From an uncultured Lachnospiraceae bacterium (GTDB lineage: Bacteria; Bacillota; Clostridia; Lachnospirales; Lachnospiraceae): 7,702 nt of DNA. The notes below the pieces were generated by a model. It was given only the letters and a program-made list of their open reading frames with translations, had not been told where the DNA came from and did no database searches. The position numbers were made by a program, and so were the translations under genes. The stretch spans positions 1-7,702 of the forward strand of contig CAMQOJ010000195.1 in the NCBI GenBank assembly GCA_947003375.1. Reading direction: 5' to 3'. Below are positions 1 through 5,247 of this stretch, in pieces (the first letter of the stretch is position 1; each line of letters begins with the position of its first letter).

Positions 1-528
1 GCATTGTGGAAAGGGGAGCTGTATACGGTTGACGATATCTATGCCCTGCCGGATGGCGAGAGGGCGGAACTGCTCGACGGGCGGATTTATTATATGGCGC
101 CGCCGACTGCCGGGCATCAAAGGCTTCTGAACTTTTTGAACACGGAGATCAATCTGTATATCCGCGGGAAGGGCGGCGAATGCGAAGTGTTTCCAGCCCC
201 GTTCGCGGTTTTCCTGTACGAGGACGACAGGAATTATGTAGAGCCGGATATCTCAGTGATATGCGACAGGGACAAGATTACAGAAAAAGGCTGCCAGGGC
301 GCGCCGGACTGGGTGATTGAAATCGTGTCTCCCAGCAGCCGCCAGAGGGATTATTTCCACAAATTGTTCAAGTACCGCACCGCAGGGGTCAGGGAATACT
401 GGATAGTGGATCCGGAAAAGAACCGGGTCACTGTCTACAACTTCCAGCATGACATGGGAGAGGAGTATTCCTTTGGGGAGGAGATATCATCCGGAATCTA
501 CGAAGATTTCCGGATTACGATTCAATAG
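1..528 (+). CDS. Uma2-family PD-(D/E)XK endonuclease-like protein, probably 5'-partial
   Basis: The protein matches the Uma2 (DUF820) family, which has a restriction-endonuclease-like PD-(D/E)XK fold, is often present in several copies per genome, and mostly has unknown biology. Numbering from the TTG at position 4, the visible signatures are ERAELLDG (19-26, E22), VEPDIS (79-84, D82 as the PD acid), DWVIEIVSPSS (102-112, E106), K120/K123 in the following helix, and GVREYWIVDP (128-137). The core is complete. The frame is open to the first base of the window (GCA then TTG), no ribosome site can be seen, and many clostridial relatives carry extra N-terminal sequence, so the true start probably lies upstream. 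TTG at 4 is the only start inside the window. The next gene begins 24 bases after the stop, which suggests co-transcription. The family call is firm; the function (nuclease, regulator or degenerate element protein) is not. Confidence 0.85.
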   Translation, partial: ALWKGELYTVDDIYALPDGERAELLDGRIYYMAPPTAGHQRLLNFLNTEINLYIRGKGGECEVFPAPFAVFLYEDDRNYVEPDISVICDRDKITEKGCQGAPDWVIEIVSPSSRQRDYFHKLFKYRTAGVREYWIVDPEKNRVTVYNFQHDMGEEYSFGEEISSGIYEDFRITIQ

Positions 529-552
529 TCGAAACATGGGCGGGGAGATAGA

Positions 553-816
553 ATGGATGAAGTAAAAATGCTGGTTTCCTGCGTAGTGGAGAAGGAGGGA
601 CGGAAAATCGTCAGGGTTTCTTTCCTGCGCGGAATGGAAGAAGGGCATTCCATAGACTATGCGGAAGGCATTCTGCCGGATGGAATCATAGTGAAGTCGG
701 AGGGCTTCTCCGAGACGGAAGTCCAGAAGCTGGAGGCCTATATGAGGGCGAACAGGAAGGATATCCTGAAACAGGCGAAGGAAATCAATCCGCTGCGGAA
801 CTGGATGAATGGCTGA
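553..816 (+). CDS. Small hypothetical protein (87 aa) linked to Uma2 gene
   Basis: I do not recognise this family. The ATG is preceded by GGGGAG at 542-547, which supports the start. The predicted protein is soluble, with no signal peptide or membrane segment. Its N-terminal half looks beta-rich (MLVSCVVEKEGRKIVRVSFL, then an acidic EGHSIDYAEG stretch and LPDGIIVKSEGF). Its C-terminal half is a charged amphipathic helix (about residues 54-78, ETEVQKLEAYMRANRKDILK) ending in NPLRNWMNG. It follows the Uma2-like gene by 24 bases on the same strand, so the two are probably one transcript. The beta-then-helix layout is loosely like small toxin-antitoxin or DUF4160-type proteins, but I see no diagnostic motif and assign no function. 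Codon use and lack of internal stops support a real gene. Confidence 0.75.
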   Translation: MDEVKMLVSCVVEKEGRKIVRVSFLRGMEEGHSIDYAEGILPDGIIVKSEGFSETEVQKLEAYMRANRKDILKQAKEINPLRNWMNG

Positions 817-928
817 TCAGATAGAGTGAAGCCATCGAAAAGATAATCGAAAAAACGATGCTGCGCACGTGAAAAGACAAAATTGACGACAAAGGCGCAG
901 TATACCCGGAGAAAAGGAGCAAAACAGC
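817..928. other. Intergenic gap before the aldolase gene
   Basis: This 112-base A-rich gap holds a short direct repeat (ATCGAAAA at 834-841 and 846-853), a small ATCG/CGAT hairpin (846-859) and the AAGGAG ribosome site at 914-919 of the following gene. TTGACG (883-888) and TATACC (901-906) resemble promoter hexamers but are only 12 bases apart, too close for a sigma-A promoter. I see no terminator with a U-tract. Confidence 0.5.
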
Positions 929-1900
929 ATGAAAGAGATATCGAATCTAATAGCATACCGCCCGGACGTCAAGGTGGTGGACGCTACCCTGCGGGACGGC
1001 GGGCTGGTGAATAATTTCTACTTCACCGATGAGTTCGTCAAAGCGCTGTACCTGGCGAACCTCCGGGCGGGGGTGGACTATATGGAGTTCGGCTATAAGG
1101 CCTCCACGGAGATGTTCGACGTGGACAAGTTCGGCAAGTGGAAATTCAGCAGGGACGAGGACATCCGGAAGATTGTGGGAGAGAACGCCACGGACTTGAA
1201 GATTTCGGTGATGGCGGACGTGGGCCGATGCGAGAAATCGGACATCATCGACCGGGCGGACAGCCCCATCGACATGATTCGGGTGGCCACCTATGTGAAC
1301 ACCATCCCGGGGGCGGTGGACCTGATTGAGGATGCCAAGAGCAAGGGCTACGAGGTCTGCTGCAACATCATGGCCATCTCTCATTCCCTGGAGGGGGAGC
1401 TGCGGGCCGCCCTGGAGATTCTGGGGCAGTCCCCGGTGGACGTGCTCTACATTGTGGACAGCTACGGCGCCATGTACCCGGAGCAGATCGCGCGCTTCGC
1501 GGACATGTATACGGAAGTGGCGGCCAAATACGGTAAGAAGGTGGGAATCCACGCCCACAACAACCAGCAGCTTGCCTTCGCCAATACCATCGAAGCGGTA
1601 GGGGACGGCGTGGACTGGTTAGACGCCACTTACGCCTCCATGGGCCGAGGGGCGGGGAACTGCGCCATGGAGCTGCTATTGGGGTTCTTGCGCAATCCTA
1701 AGTACAATATCTATCCCGCCATCCAGTTCGTAGATAAATATATGACGCAGCTGAGGGAAGAGGGCGTGGTCTGGGGCTACGACCTGCAGTACCTGATGAC
1801 AGGCCTTCTGAACCAGCATCCCAGGGCCGCAATCCAGTTCACCAAGGAGAAGCGGTCCGACTATACGGAATTCTACAGGGAGATGGTGTCCCAGGAGTAA
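929..1900 (+). CDS. DRE-TIM metallolyase, HMG-CoA lyase / 4-hydroxy-2-oxovalerate aldolase-like
   Basis: This 323-residue protein is an aldolase-type TIM barrel of the DRE-TIM metallolyase superfamily (HMG-CoA lyase, isopropylmalate/homocitrate synthase, 4-hydroxy-2-oxovalerate aldolase). These are divalent-metal enzymes that make or break C-C bonds next to a carbonyl. The signature DATLRDGG is at residues 18-25, with catalytic R22-D23. VDSYG is at 176-180. The metal ligands HAHNN are at 208-212. The glycine-rich lid MGRGAGNCAMELL is at 238-250. Length fits the barrel plus a short C-terminal extension; it lacks the larger C-terminal domains of isopropylmalate synthase. No acetaldehyde dehydrogenase partner (DmpF/MhpF type) is adjacent, so a catabolic HOA aldolase role is unsupported. 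The start is well supported by AAGGAG (914-919), nine bases upstream of ATG. The substrate cannot be told from sequence or neighbours. Some databases would call it 'aldolase catalytic domain-containing protein'. Confidence 0.85.
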   Translation: MKEISNLIAYRPDVKVVDATLRDGGLVNNFYFTDEFVKALYLANLRAGVDYMEFGYKASTEMFDVDKFGKWKFSRDEDIRKIVGENATDLKISVMADVGRCEKSDIIDRADSPIDMIRVATYVNTIPGAVDLIEDAKSKGYEVCCNIMAISHSLEGELRAALEILGQSPVDVLYIVDSYGAMYPEQIARFADMYTEVAAKYGKKVGIHAHNNQQLAFANTIEAVGDGVDWLDATYASMGRGAGNCAMELLLGFLRNPKYNIYPAIQFVDKYMTQLREEGVVWGYDLQYLMTGLLNQHPRAAIQFTKEKRSDYTEFYREMVSQE

Positions 1901-2012
1901 GGAGAGGGGAAGCGGCCTGTCTGAACTGCGGCAGCGGAAAGGATGACTGGCCTGGTGCGAAGAGCCAGGGGGTATGGCGGACAGGAGCGGCTATCAGAAA
2001 CGGAGGCAGAAG
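1901..2012 (+). other. Aldolase-aspS intergenic region
   Basis: This 112-base GC-rich gap ends with the GGAGG (2002-2006) that sets the aspS start. It contains a weak five-pair hairpin (CCTGG/CCAGG around 1952-1970). There is no recognisable promoter, T-box or U-tract terminator. Read-through from the aldolase gene into aspS is therefore plausible. Confidence 0.4.
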
Positions 2013-3350
2013 ATGAGCGAGAGGGTCTATATAAAGGACGTAGCCGGGAAAATCGGCACGGAGGTGAAGCTGCAGGGATTCGCGGACAATATCCGTAACA
2101 GCAAGTCCATGCTGTTTATCGTCTTAAAGGATATCACCGGAAAGGTGCAGATTACCCTGGAGAAGGAAAAGGCGCCCGAACTGGCGGAGCAACTGGAGGC
2201 AGTGACCAACGATTCCGTCCTGACGGTAATCGGCCAGGTGGCGGAGAACGAGTACGTGAAACTGGGCGGCATCGAAATCATTCCGAAGGAGATTTCCGTG
2301 GAGAGCGTGGCGGAGGCCCTGCCCATTGCCAGAAAGGAGATTCCCGCCACCAAAAAGAAAAAGGCTGTAGAGCGCTCCAGCATCGACCAACGCATCGACT
2401 ACCGCTGGATTGATCTGCGGACAGAGGAAAATCAATTGATGTTCCAGGTACAGACGACTTTGGTGAACGCCATGCGGCAGTACCTTTTAAAAGAGAACTT
2501 CATCGAAATCCACACGCCCAAGCTGATCGGAGCGGCCAGCGAGAGCGGTGCGGACGTGTTCCAGGTGGAATATTTCGACAGAAAGGCCTATCTGGCCCAG
2601 AGCCCCCAGTTCTACAAGCAGATGGCCATGGCCAGCGGCTTCGAGCGCATTTTTGAGGTAGGGCCGGTATTTCGGGCGGAGAAGTCCTTTACCAGCAAGC
2701 ATACCACGGAGTTCACGGGCTTCGACCTGGAATTCAGCTATATCGATTCCTTCCGCGATGTGATGAAGATGGAGGAGAACCTTCTGCGGGCAGGCTTGGA
2801 GGCCGTCCAGGAAAGACACGGAGAACAGATAAAAGAGCTGTTCGGCATAGAGGTCATCGTGCCCGACACGCCCTTCCCTGTGGTCACCCTGAAGGAGCTG
2901 TACCAGGGGCTCGAACGGGAGTTCGGATATACCGTGGAGGAGGCCGAGAAGGACGACCTCACCACGGACGCGGAGCGGCTGAGCTTCGAATGGGTGAAGA
3001 AGCATTACGGCCACGAATTCCTGTTCGTGACGGATTACAGCGCCCAGAAGCGGGCATTCTATCACATGAGGGACGAGAACGGGGTGCCCCAGGGGTATGA
3101 CCTGATTTGGCGGGGCGTGGAAATCACCACCGGGGCCCAGCGGGAGCACCGCTACGAAGTGCTGAAAAAGCAGGCGGAGGAAAAAGGCCTGGCGGAGGAC
3201 GTGAAGTTCTATCTGGAATTCTTCCGGTACGGATGTCCACCCCATGGCGGCTTTGGAATCGGCGTGGACAGGCTGACCATGCTGCTTGTGGGCCTGACCA
3301 TAAAGGATGCCATGTTCCTCTTCCGCGGCCCCAACCGTTTGACACCGTAG
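2013..3350 (+). CDS. aspS: Archaeal-type aspartyl-tRNA synthetase (aspartate--tRNA(Asp/Asn) ligase)
   Basis: This class IIb aminoacyl-tRNA synthetase charges tRNA(Asp), and possibly tRNA(Asn), with aspartate in the cytoplasm. At 445 residues it is the short archaeal/eukaryal type, without the roughly 100-residue GAD insertion of the usual ~590-residue bacterial AspRS. An N-terminal OB-fold anticodon domain (about 1-105) is followed by the catalytic core: motif 1 ending TPKL (168-171), the aspartate pocket QSPQFYKQM (196-204), motif 2 from FRAE (220-223) to TTEFTGFDLE (231-240), the ITTGAQREHR strip (371-380), and motif 3 GGFGIGVDR (412-420) with R420. It ends NRLTP, as archaeal-type enzymes do. 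An upstream in-frame ATG at 1974 would add 13 residues, but GGAGG at 2002-2006 is correctly spaced for 2013 and the family's N-terminus starts there. Bacterial enzymes of this type are often non-discriminating and work with GatCAB; whether this one is remains open. No T-box precedes it. Confidence 0.93.
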   Translation: MSERVYIKDVAGKIGTEVKLQGFADNIRNSKSMLFIVLKDITGKVQITLEKEKAPELAEQLEAVTNDSVLTVIGQVAENEYVKLGGIEIIPKEISVESVAEALPIARKEIPATKKKKAVERSSIDQRIDYRWIDLRTEENQLMFQVQTTLVNAMRQYLLKENFIEIHTPKLIGAASESGADVFQVEYFDRKAYLAQSPQFYKQMAMASGFERIFEVGPVFRAEKSFTSKHTTEFTGFDLEFSYIDSFRDVMKMEENLLRAGLEAVQERHGEQIKELFGIEVIVPDTPFPVVTLKELYQGLEREFGYTVEEAEKDDLTTDAERLSFEWVKKHYGHEFLFVTDYSAQKRAFYHMRDENGVPQGYDLIWRGVEITTGAQREHRYEVLKKQAEEKGLAEDVKFYLEFFRYGCPPHGGFGIGVDRLTMLLVGLTIKDAMFLFRGPNRLTP

Positions 3351-3353
3351 GTG

Positions 3354-3382
3354 TTGCAATTCCCTCCTAAAATGTGTATACT
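3354..3382 (+). promoter_or_regulatory. Sigma-A-type promoter for metY
   Basis: TTGCAA (3354-3359) and TATACT (3377-3382) are separated by exactly 17 bases, the ideal spacing for a housekeeping promoter. The -35 matches TTGACA at four positions and the -10 matches TATAAT at five. Transcription should start near 3389, leaving a leader of about 48 bases before metY. It begins four bases after the aspS stop codon, so metY can be transcribed independently. The spacer contains the sequence CCTCCTAAAATGTG, complementary to the metY ribosome site. Confidence 0.7.
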
Positions 3383-3428
3383 GGAAGACAGGTTTTACCA
3401 ATGAGGAAAAACAACATATTTTAGGAGG
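3363..3428 (+). repeat. Inverted repeat pairing metY SD with an anti-SD
   Basis: The left arm CCTCCTAAAATGTGT (3363-3377) and right arm ACATATTTTAGGAGG (3414-3428) are complementary over 15 bases, with one G-U wobble in RNA (3374 with 3417). The right arm contains the whole AGGAGG ribosome site of metY (3423-3428). Between the arms, GGTTTTACC-type bases 3392-3399 can pair with 3405-3412 (GTTTT with AAAAC and CC with GG, one A-A mismatch). RNA from the aspS side would sequester the SD. RNA started by the local promoter, near 3389, lacks the left arm and leaves the SD free. The pairing is seen directly; a regulatory role is inferred. Confidence 0.65.
3401..3424 (+). other. Possible 7-codon leader frame overlapping the metY SD
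   Basis: ATG at 3401 opens a seven-codon frame (MRKNNIF) that stops at TAG 3422-3424, inside the AGGAGG ribosome site of metY and inside the right arm of the SD-pairing repeat. Ribosomes translating it would open that helix. Its own ribosome site is poor: GGAAG at 3383-3387 is 13 bases away. In transcripts starting near 3389 even that is lost, so it may be chance. Confidence 0.2.
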
Positions 3429-3436
3429 AGACCGAT

Positions 3437-4708
3437 ATGAAAATCGACAGCATCTGTGTACAGGGCGGCTATACGCCGGGAAACGGGGAGCCGCGCCAGA
3501 TTCCCATCATCCAGAGCACTACCTTCAAATATGACACCAGCGAGGAGATGGGGAAGCTCTTCGACTTAGAGGCCAGCGGATATTTCTACACCAGGCTCCA
3601 GAACCCCACCAACGACTATGTGGCGGCCAAGATTGCCCAGCTTGAGGGCGGCACCGCGGGAATGCTGACAAGCAGCGGACAGGCCGCTAATTTCTATGTG
3701 CTTTTCAATATCTGCAGCTGCGGCGACCACATCGTCTCCTCCAGCACCATCTATGGCGGCACCTTCAACCTGATCTCCGTCACCATGAAAAGGATGGGCA
3801 TAGACGTGACCTTCGTGAGCCCGGATGCCACGGAGGAGGAATTGAACGCGGCTTTTCAGGACAATACTAAGGCCGTGTTCGGCGAGACCATCGCCAATCC
3901 TGCCCTCACCGTGCTGGATATCGAGAAGTTTGCGGGATGTGCCCATGCCCACGGCGTTCCCCTGATTATCGACAATACCTTCGCCACGCCTGTCAACTGC
4001 CGTCCCTTTGAGTGGGGCGCGGACATCGTGACCCATTCCACCACCAAGTACATGGACGGCCACGGCGCGGCGGTAGGCGGAGCCATCGTGGACAGCGGCA
4101 GGTTCGACTGGATGGCCCACGCGGACAAATATCCCGGGCTGTGCACCCCGGACGACAGCTACCATGGCATCACCTACGCGGAGAAGTTCGGGAAGGAGGG
4201 CGCCTTCATCACCAAATGCACCGCCCAGCTCATGCGGGATCTCGGCTCCATCCAGAGCCCCCAGAACGCCTTTATCCTGAACCTGGGGCTGGAGAGCCTC
4301 CATGTGCGCATGCAGCGGCACTGTGAGAACGGCCAGGCGGTGGCGGAATTCCTCTCTAAGCATCCGAAGGTAGCCTATGTGAACTACTGCGGCCTGCCGG
4401 GAGACAAATACTATCCCCTGGCGCAGAAATACCTGCCGAAGGGCAGCTGCGGCGTAGTCTCCTTCGGCCTGAAGGGCGGCAGGGAGGCGGCCAGCAGCTT
4501 CATGAAGAGCCTGAAGATCGCGGCCATCGAGACCCATGTGGCGGATGCCCGCACCTGCTGCCTGAACCCGGCCTCCAGCACCCACCGTCAGATGACGGAC
4601 GAGCAGCTGAGGGAGGCGGGCGTGCCTGCGGAGCTGATCCGCATCAGCTGCGGTATCGAGGACAAGGAAGATTTGATCGCGGATATCGCCCAGGCGCTGG
4701 AGGCCTGA
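3437..4708 (+). CDS. metY: O-acetylhomoserine sulfhydrylase / aminocarboxypropyltransferase (MetY)
   Basis: This is a cytoplasmic PLP enzyme of the Cys/Met metabolism (gamma-family) group. It makes homocysteine from O-acetylhomoserine and sulfide, the direct sulfhydrylation route to methionine. The 423 residues match the MetY length (about 425-430) better than MetB/MetC (about 380-400). Visible motifs are QIPIIQSTTF (21-30), the phosphate-binding YFYTRLQNPT segment (49-58), SSGQAA (79-84), the stacking Tyr in STIYGG (103-108), IIDNTFATP (177-185, D179 facing the pyridine N), and STTKYMDGHG (201-210) with K204 as the Schiff-base lysine. The MetY-specific insertion around residues 225-260 (DKYPGLCTPDDSYHG) is present. 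AGGAGG (3423-3428), eight bases before the ATG, is a strong ribosome site. A dedicated promoter lies just upstream. No SAM riboswitch or T-box fits in the 86-base leader. The SD-sequestering inverted repeat is the unusual part. Confidence 0.93.
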   Translation: MKIDSICVQGGYTPGNGEPRQIPIIQSTTFKYDTSEEMGKLFDLEASGYFYTRLQNPTNDYVAAKIAQLEGGTAGMLTSSGQAANFYVLFNICSCGDHIVSSSTIYGGTFNLISVTMKRMGIDVTFVSPDATEEELNAAFQDNTKAVFGETIANPALTVLDIEKFAGCAHAHGVPLIIDNTFATPVNCRPFEWGADIVTHSTTKYMDGHGAAVGGAIVDSGRFDWMAHADKYPGLCTPDDSYHGITYAEKFGKEGAFITKCTAQLMRDLGSIQSPQNAFILNLGLESLHVRMQRHCENGQAVAEFLSKHPKVAYVNYCGLPGDKYYPLAQKYLPKGSCGVVSFGLKGGREAASSFMKSLKIAAIETHVADARTCCLNPASSTHRQMTDEQLREAGVPAELIRISCGIEDKEDLIADIAQALEA

Positions 4709-4830
4709 GCGAATCGGCAGGAACCGGGGAGGCGTACAGAAAAGCGGCCTGATATGCCTGGGTAAGCTATGCGAGGAGCCGGGATTGACCGGTAGATTTT
4801 GGCTGAAAGCAAGGGCAGATTCGCCAGGCC
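4702..4830 (+). repeat. Structured metY-3' intergenic region with long-range inverted repeats
   Basis: GGCCTG (4702-4707) plus GCGAATC (4709-4715) pair with GATTCGC (4818-4824) plus CAGGCC (4825-4830). This gives 13 base pairs with a single bulged A (4708), closing a loop of about 100 bases and covering the metY stop codon. The same 3' arm can instead pair as CAGGCCGC (4825-4832) with GCGGCCTG (4744-4751), an exclusive 8-bp alternative. Inside lie a CCGG-GATTGA-CCGG hairpin (4779-4792) and a GCT-GAA-AGC hairpin (4802-4810). There is no U-tract, so it is not an ordinary terminator. It matches no riboswitch class I can name. I see no convincing promoter here for the next gene. Confidence 0.4.
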
Positions 4831-4842
4831 GCGGAAGCGGGG

Positions 4843-5199
4843 GTGGGAGAAGTGGCACCGTGGGAGAGGAAAGAGGATACGGAGTGCAAGGAATTCGAGA
4901 AGCTGATTCCAGGATTCATCGGGAGGAAGCTGGACTTCCCCACCCTGAAGCGCTTCTATGAGCACTGGGAGCGGTGCGGGGAGTGCAGGGAGGAGCTGTC
5001 CATCCAGTTTTTGGTGGCGGAGGGCATGCAGCGCCTGGAGGACGGCAATGCTTTCGATCTGCAGAGCGAGCTGGGGCAGCGCCTGGAGGAGACCAGGCGG
5101 AAAATCAGCTACAACTCCGCGTTCCTCTATATCGGCTCTGCCCTGGAAATCGTGGCATCCGGATTTCTTGTGTGGATATTCGTTTGGATTTTGCTCTGA
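4843..5199 (+). CDS. Membrane-anchored zf-HC2 / anti-sigma-like zinc-finger protein
   Basis: The 118-residue protein has the layout of a small zinc-binding anti-sigma (ZAS/zf-HC2) protein. Conserved C15 stands in CKEFEKLIPGFI (15-26), and H41-xxx-C45-xx-C48 (EHWERCGEC) gives the HxxxCxxC zinc site. An amphipathic, probably coiled-coil linker follows (about 58-88, LEDGNAFDLQSELGQRLEE). One C-terminal membrane segment (about 93-118, rich in L, I, V, F and W) ends the chain. The zinc domain should therefore face the cytoplasm with almost nothing outside. No ATG is available: GTG at 4843 or GTG at 4852 must be the start, with only moderate ribosome sites (GGAAG at 4834-4838). C15 requires a start at or before about 4882. 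No ECF sigma factor is adjacent, so its partner is unknown. polA starts 48 bases downstream. The fold call is good; anti-sigma function is inference. Confidence 0.8.
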   Translation: MGEVAPWERKEDTECKEFEKLIPGFIGRKLDFPTLKRFYEHWERCGECREELSIQFLVAEGMQRLEDGNAFDLQSELGQRLEETRRKISYNSAFLYIGSALEIVASGFLVWIFVWILL

Positions 5200-5247
5200 C
5201 TATGCTATCAATGTCATAAACATCATTTTGTCAAAGGCGGTGGAACC

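Noticed and set aside
826..873. Short amphipathic peptide-like stretch (EAIEKIIEKTMLRT) after the 87-aa gene, possibly a gene remnant
   Set aside because: Only about 15 codons between stops, with no start or ribosome site; too short to call a pseudogene.
883..906. TTGACG / TATACC as a promoter for the aldolase gene
   Set aside because: The spacer is 12 bases; sigma-A promoters need about 16-18. No better -35 is found upstream of TATACC.
1910..1919. AAGCGGCCTG repeated at 1910-1919 and 4742-4751, both shortly after a stop codon
   Set aside because: A ten-base match of GC-rich sequence with no similarity in the flanks is compatible with chance in this window.
1974..2012. Upstream in-frame ATG adding 13 residues to AspRS
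   Set aside because: The extension (MADRSGYQKRRQK) is not family-like, and GGAGG at 2002-2006 is ideally placed for ATG 2013.
4740..4812. Fragments resembling a TPP riboswitch (CCTGAT...GGGTAA and GGCTGAAAG)
   Set aside because: The order is wrong for the class, the CUGAGA box is missing, and neither flanking gene concerns thiamin.
3566..4858. Long minus-strand open frame (430 codons) opposite metY, and a similar one opposite aspS (2487-3401)
   Set aside because: The translations are low-complexity, rich in His, Arg, Gly and Leu, with no family motifs. They mirror the third-position GC bias of metY and aspS, which are unmistakable on the + strand.
4846..4868. T-box-like string AAGTGGCACCGTGGGAG, with the TGGNACC core, before the anti-sigma-like gene
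   Set aside because: Only the core matches AGGGTGGNACCGCG. No stem I landmarks (AG bulge, GNUG loop) are clear, no terminator follows, and the string lies at the start of the coding frame of a gene with no amino-acid role. An Infernal scan with the T-box model would settle it.
5184..5220. Possible polA promoter in the AT-rich patch (TTGGAT-16-TATCAA or TTGCTC-18-CATAAA)
   Set aside because: Each hexamer matches the consensus at only three or four positions. Co-transcription with the preceding gene is equally likely.
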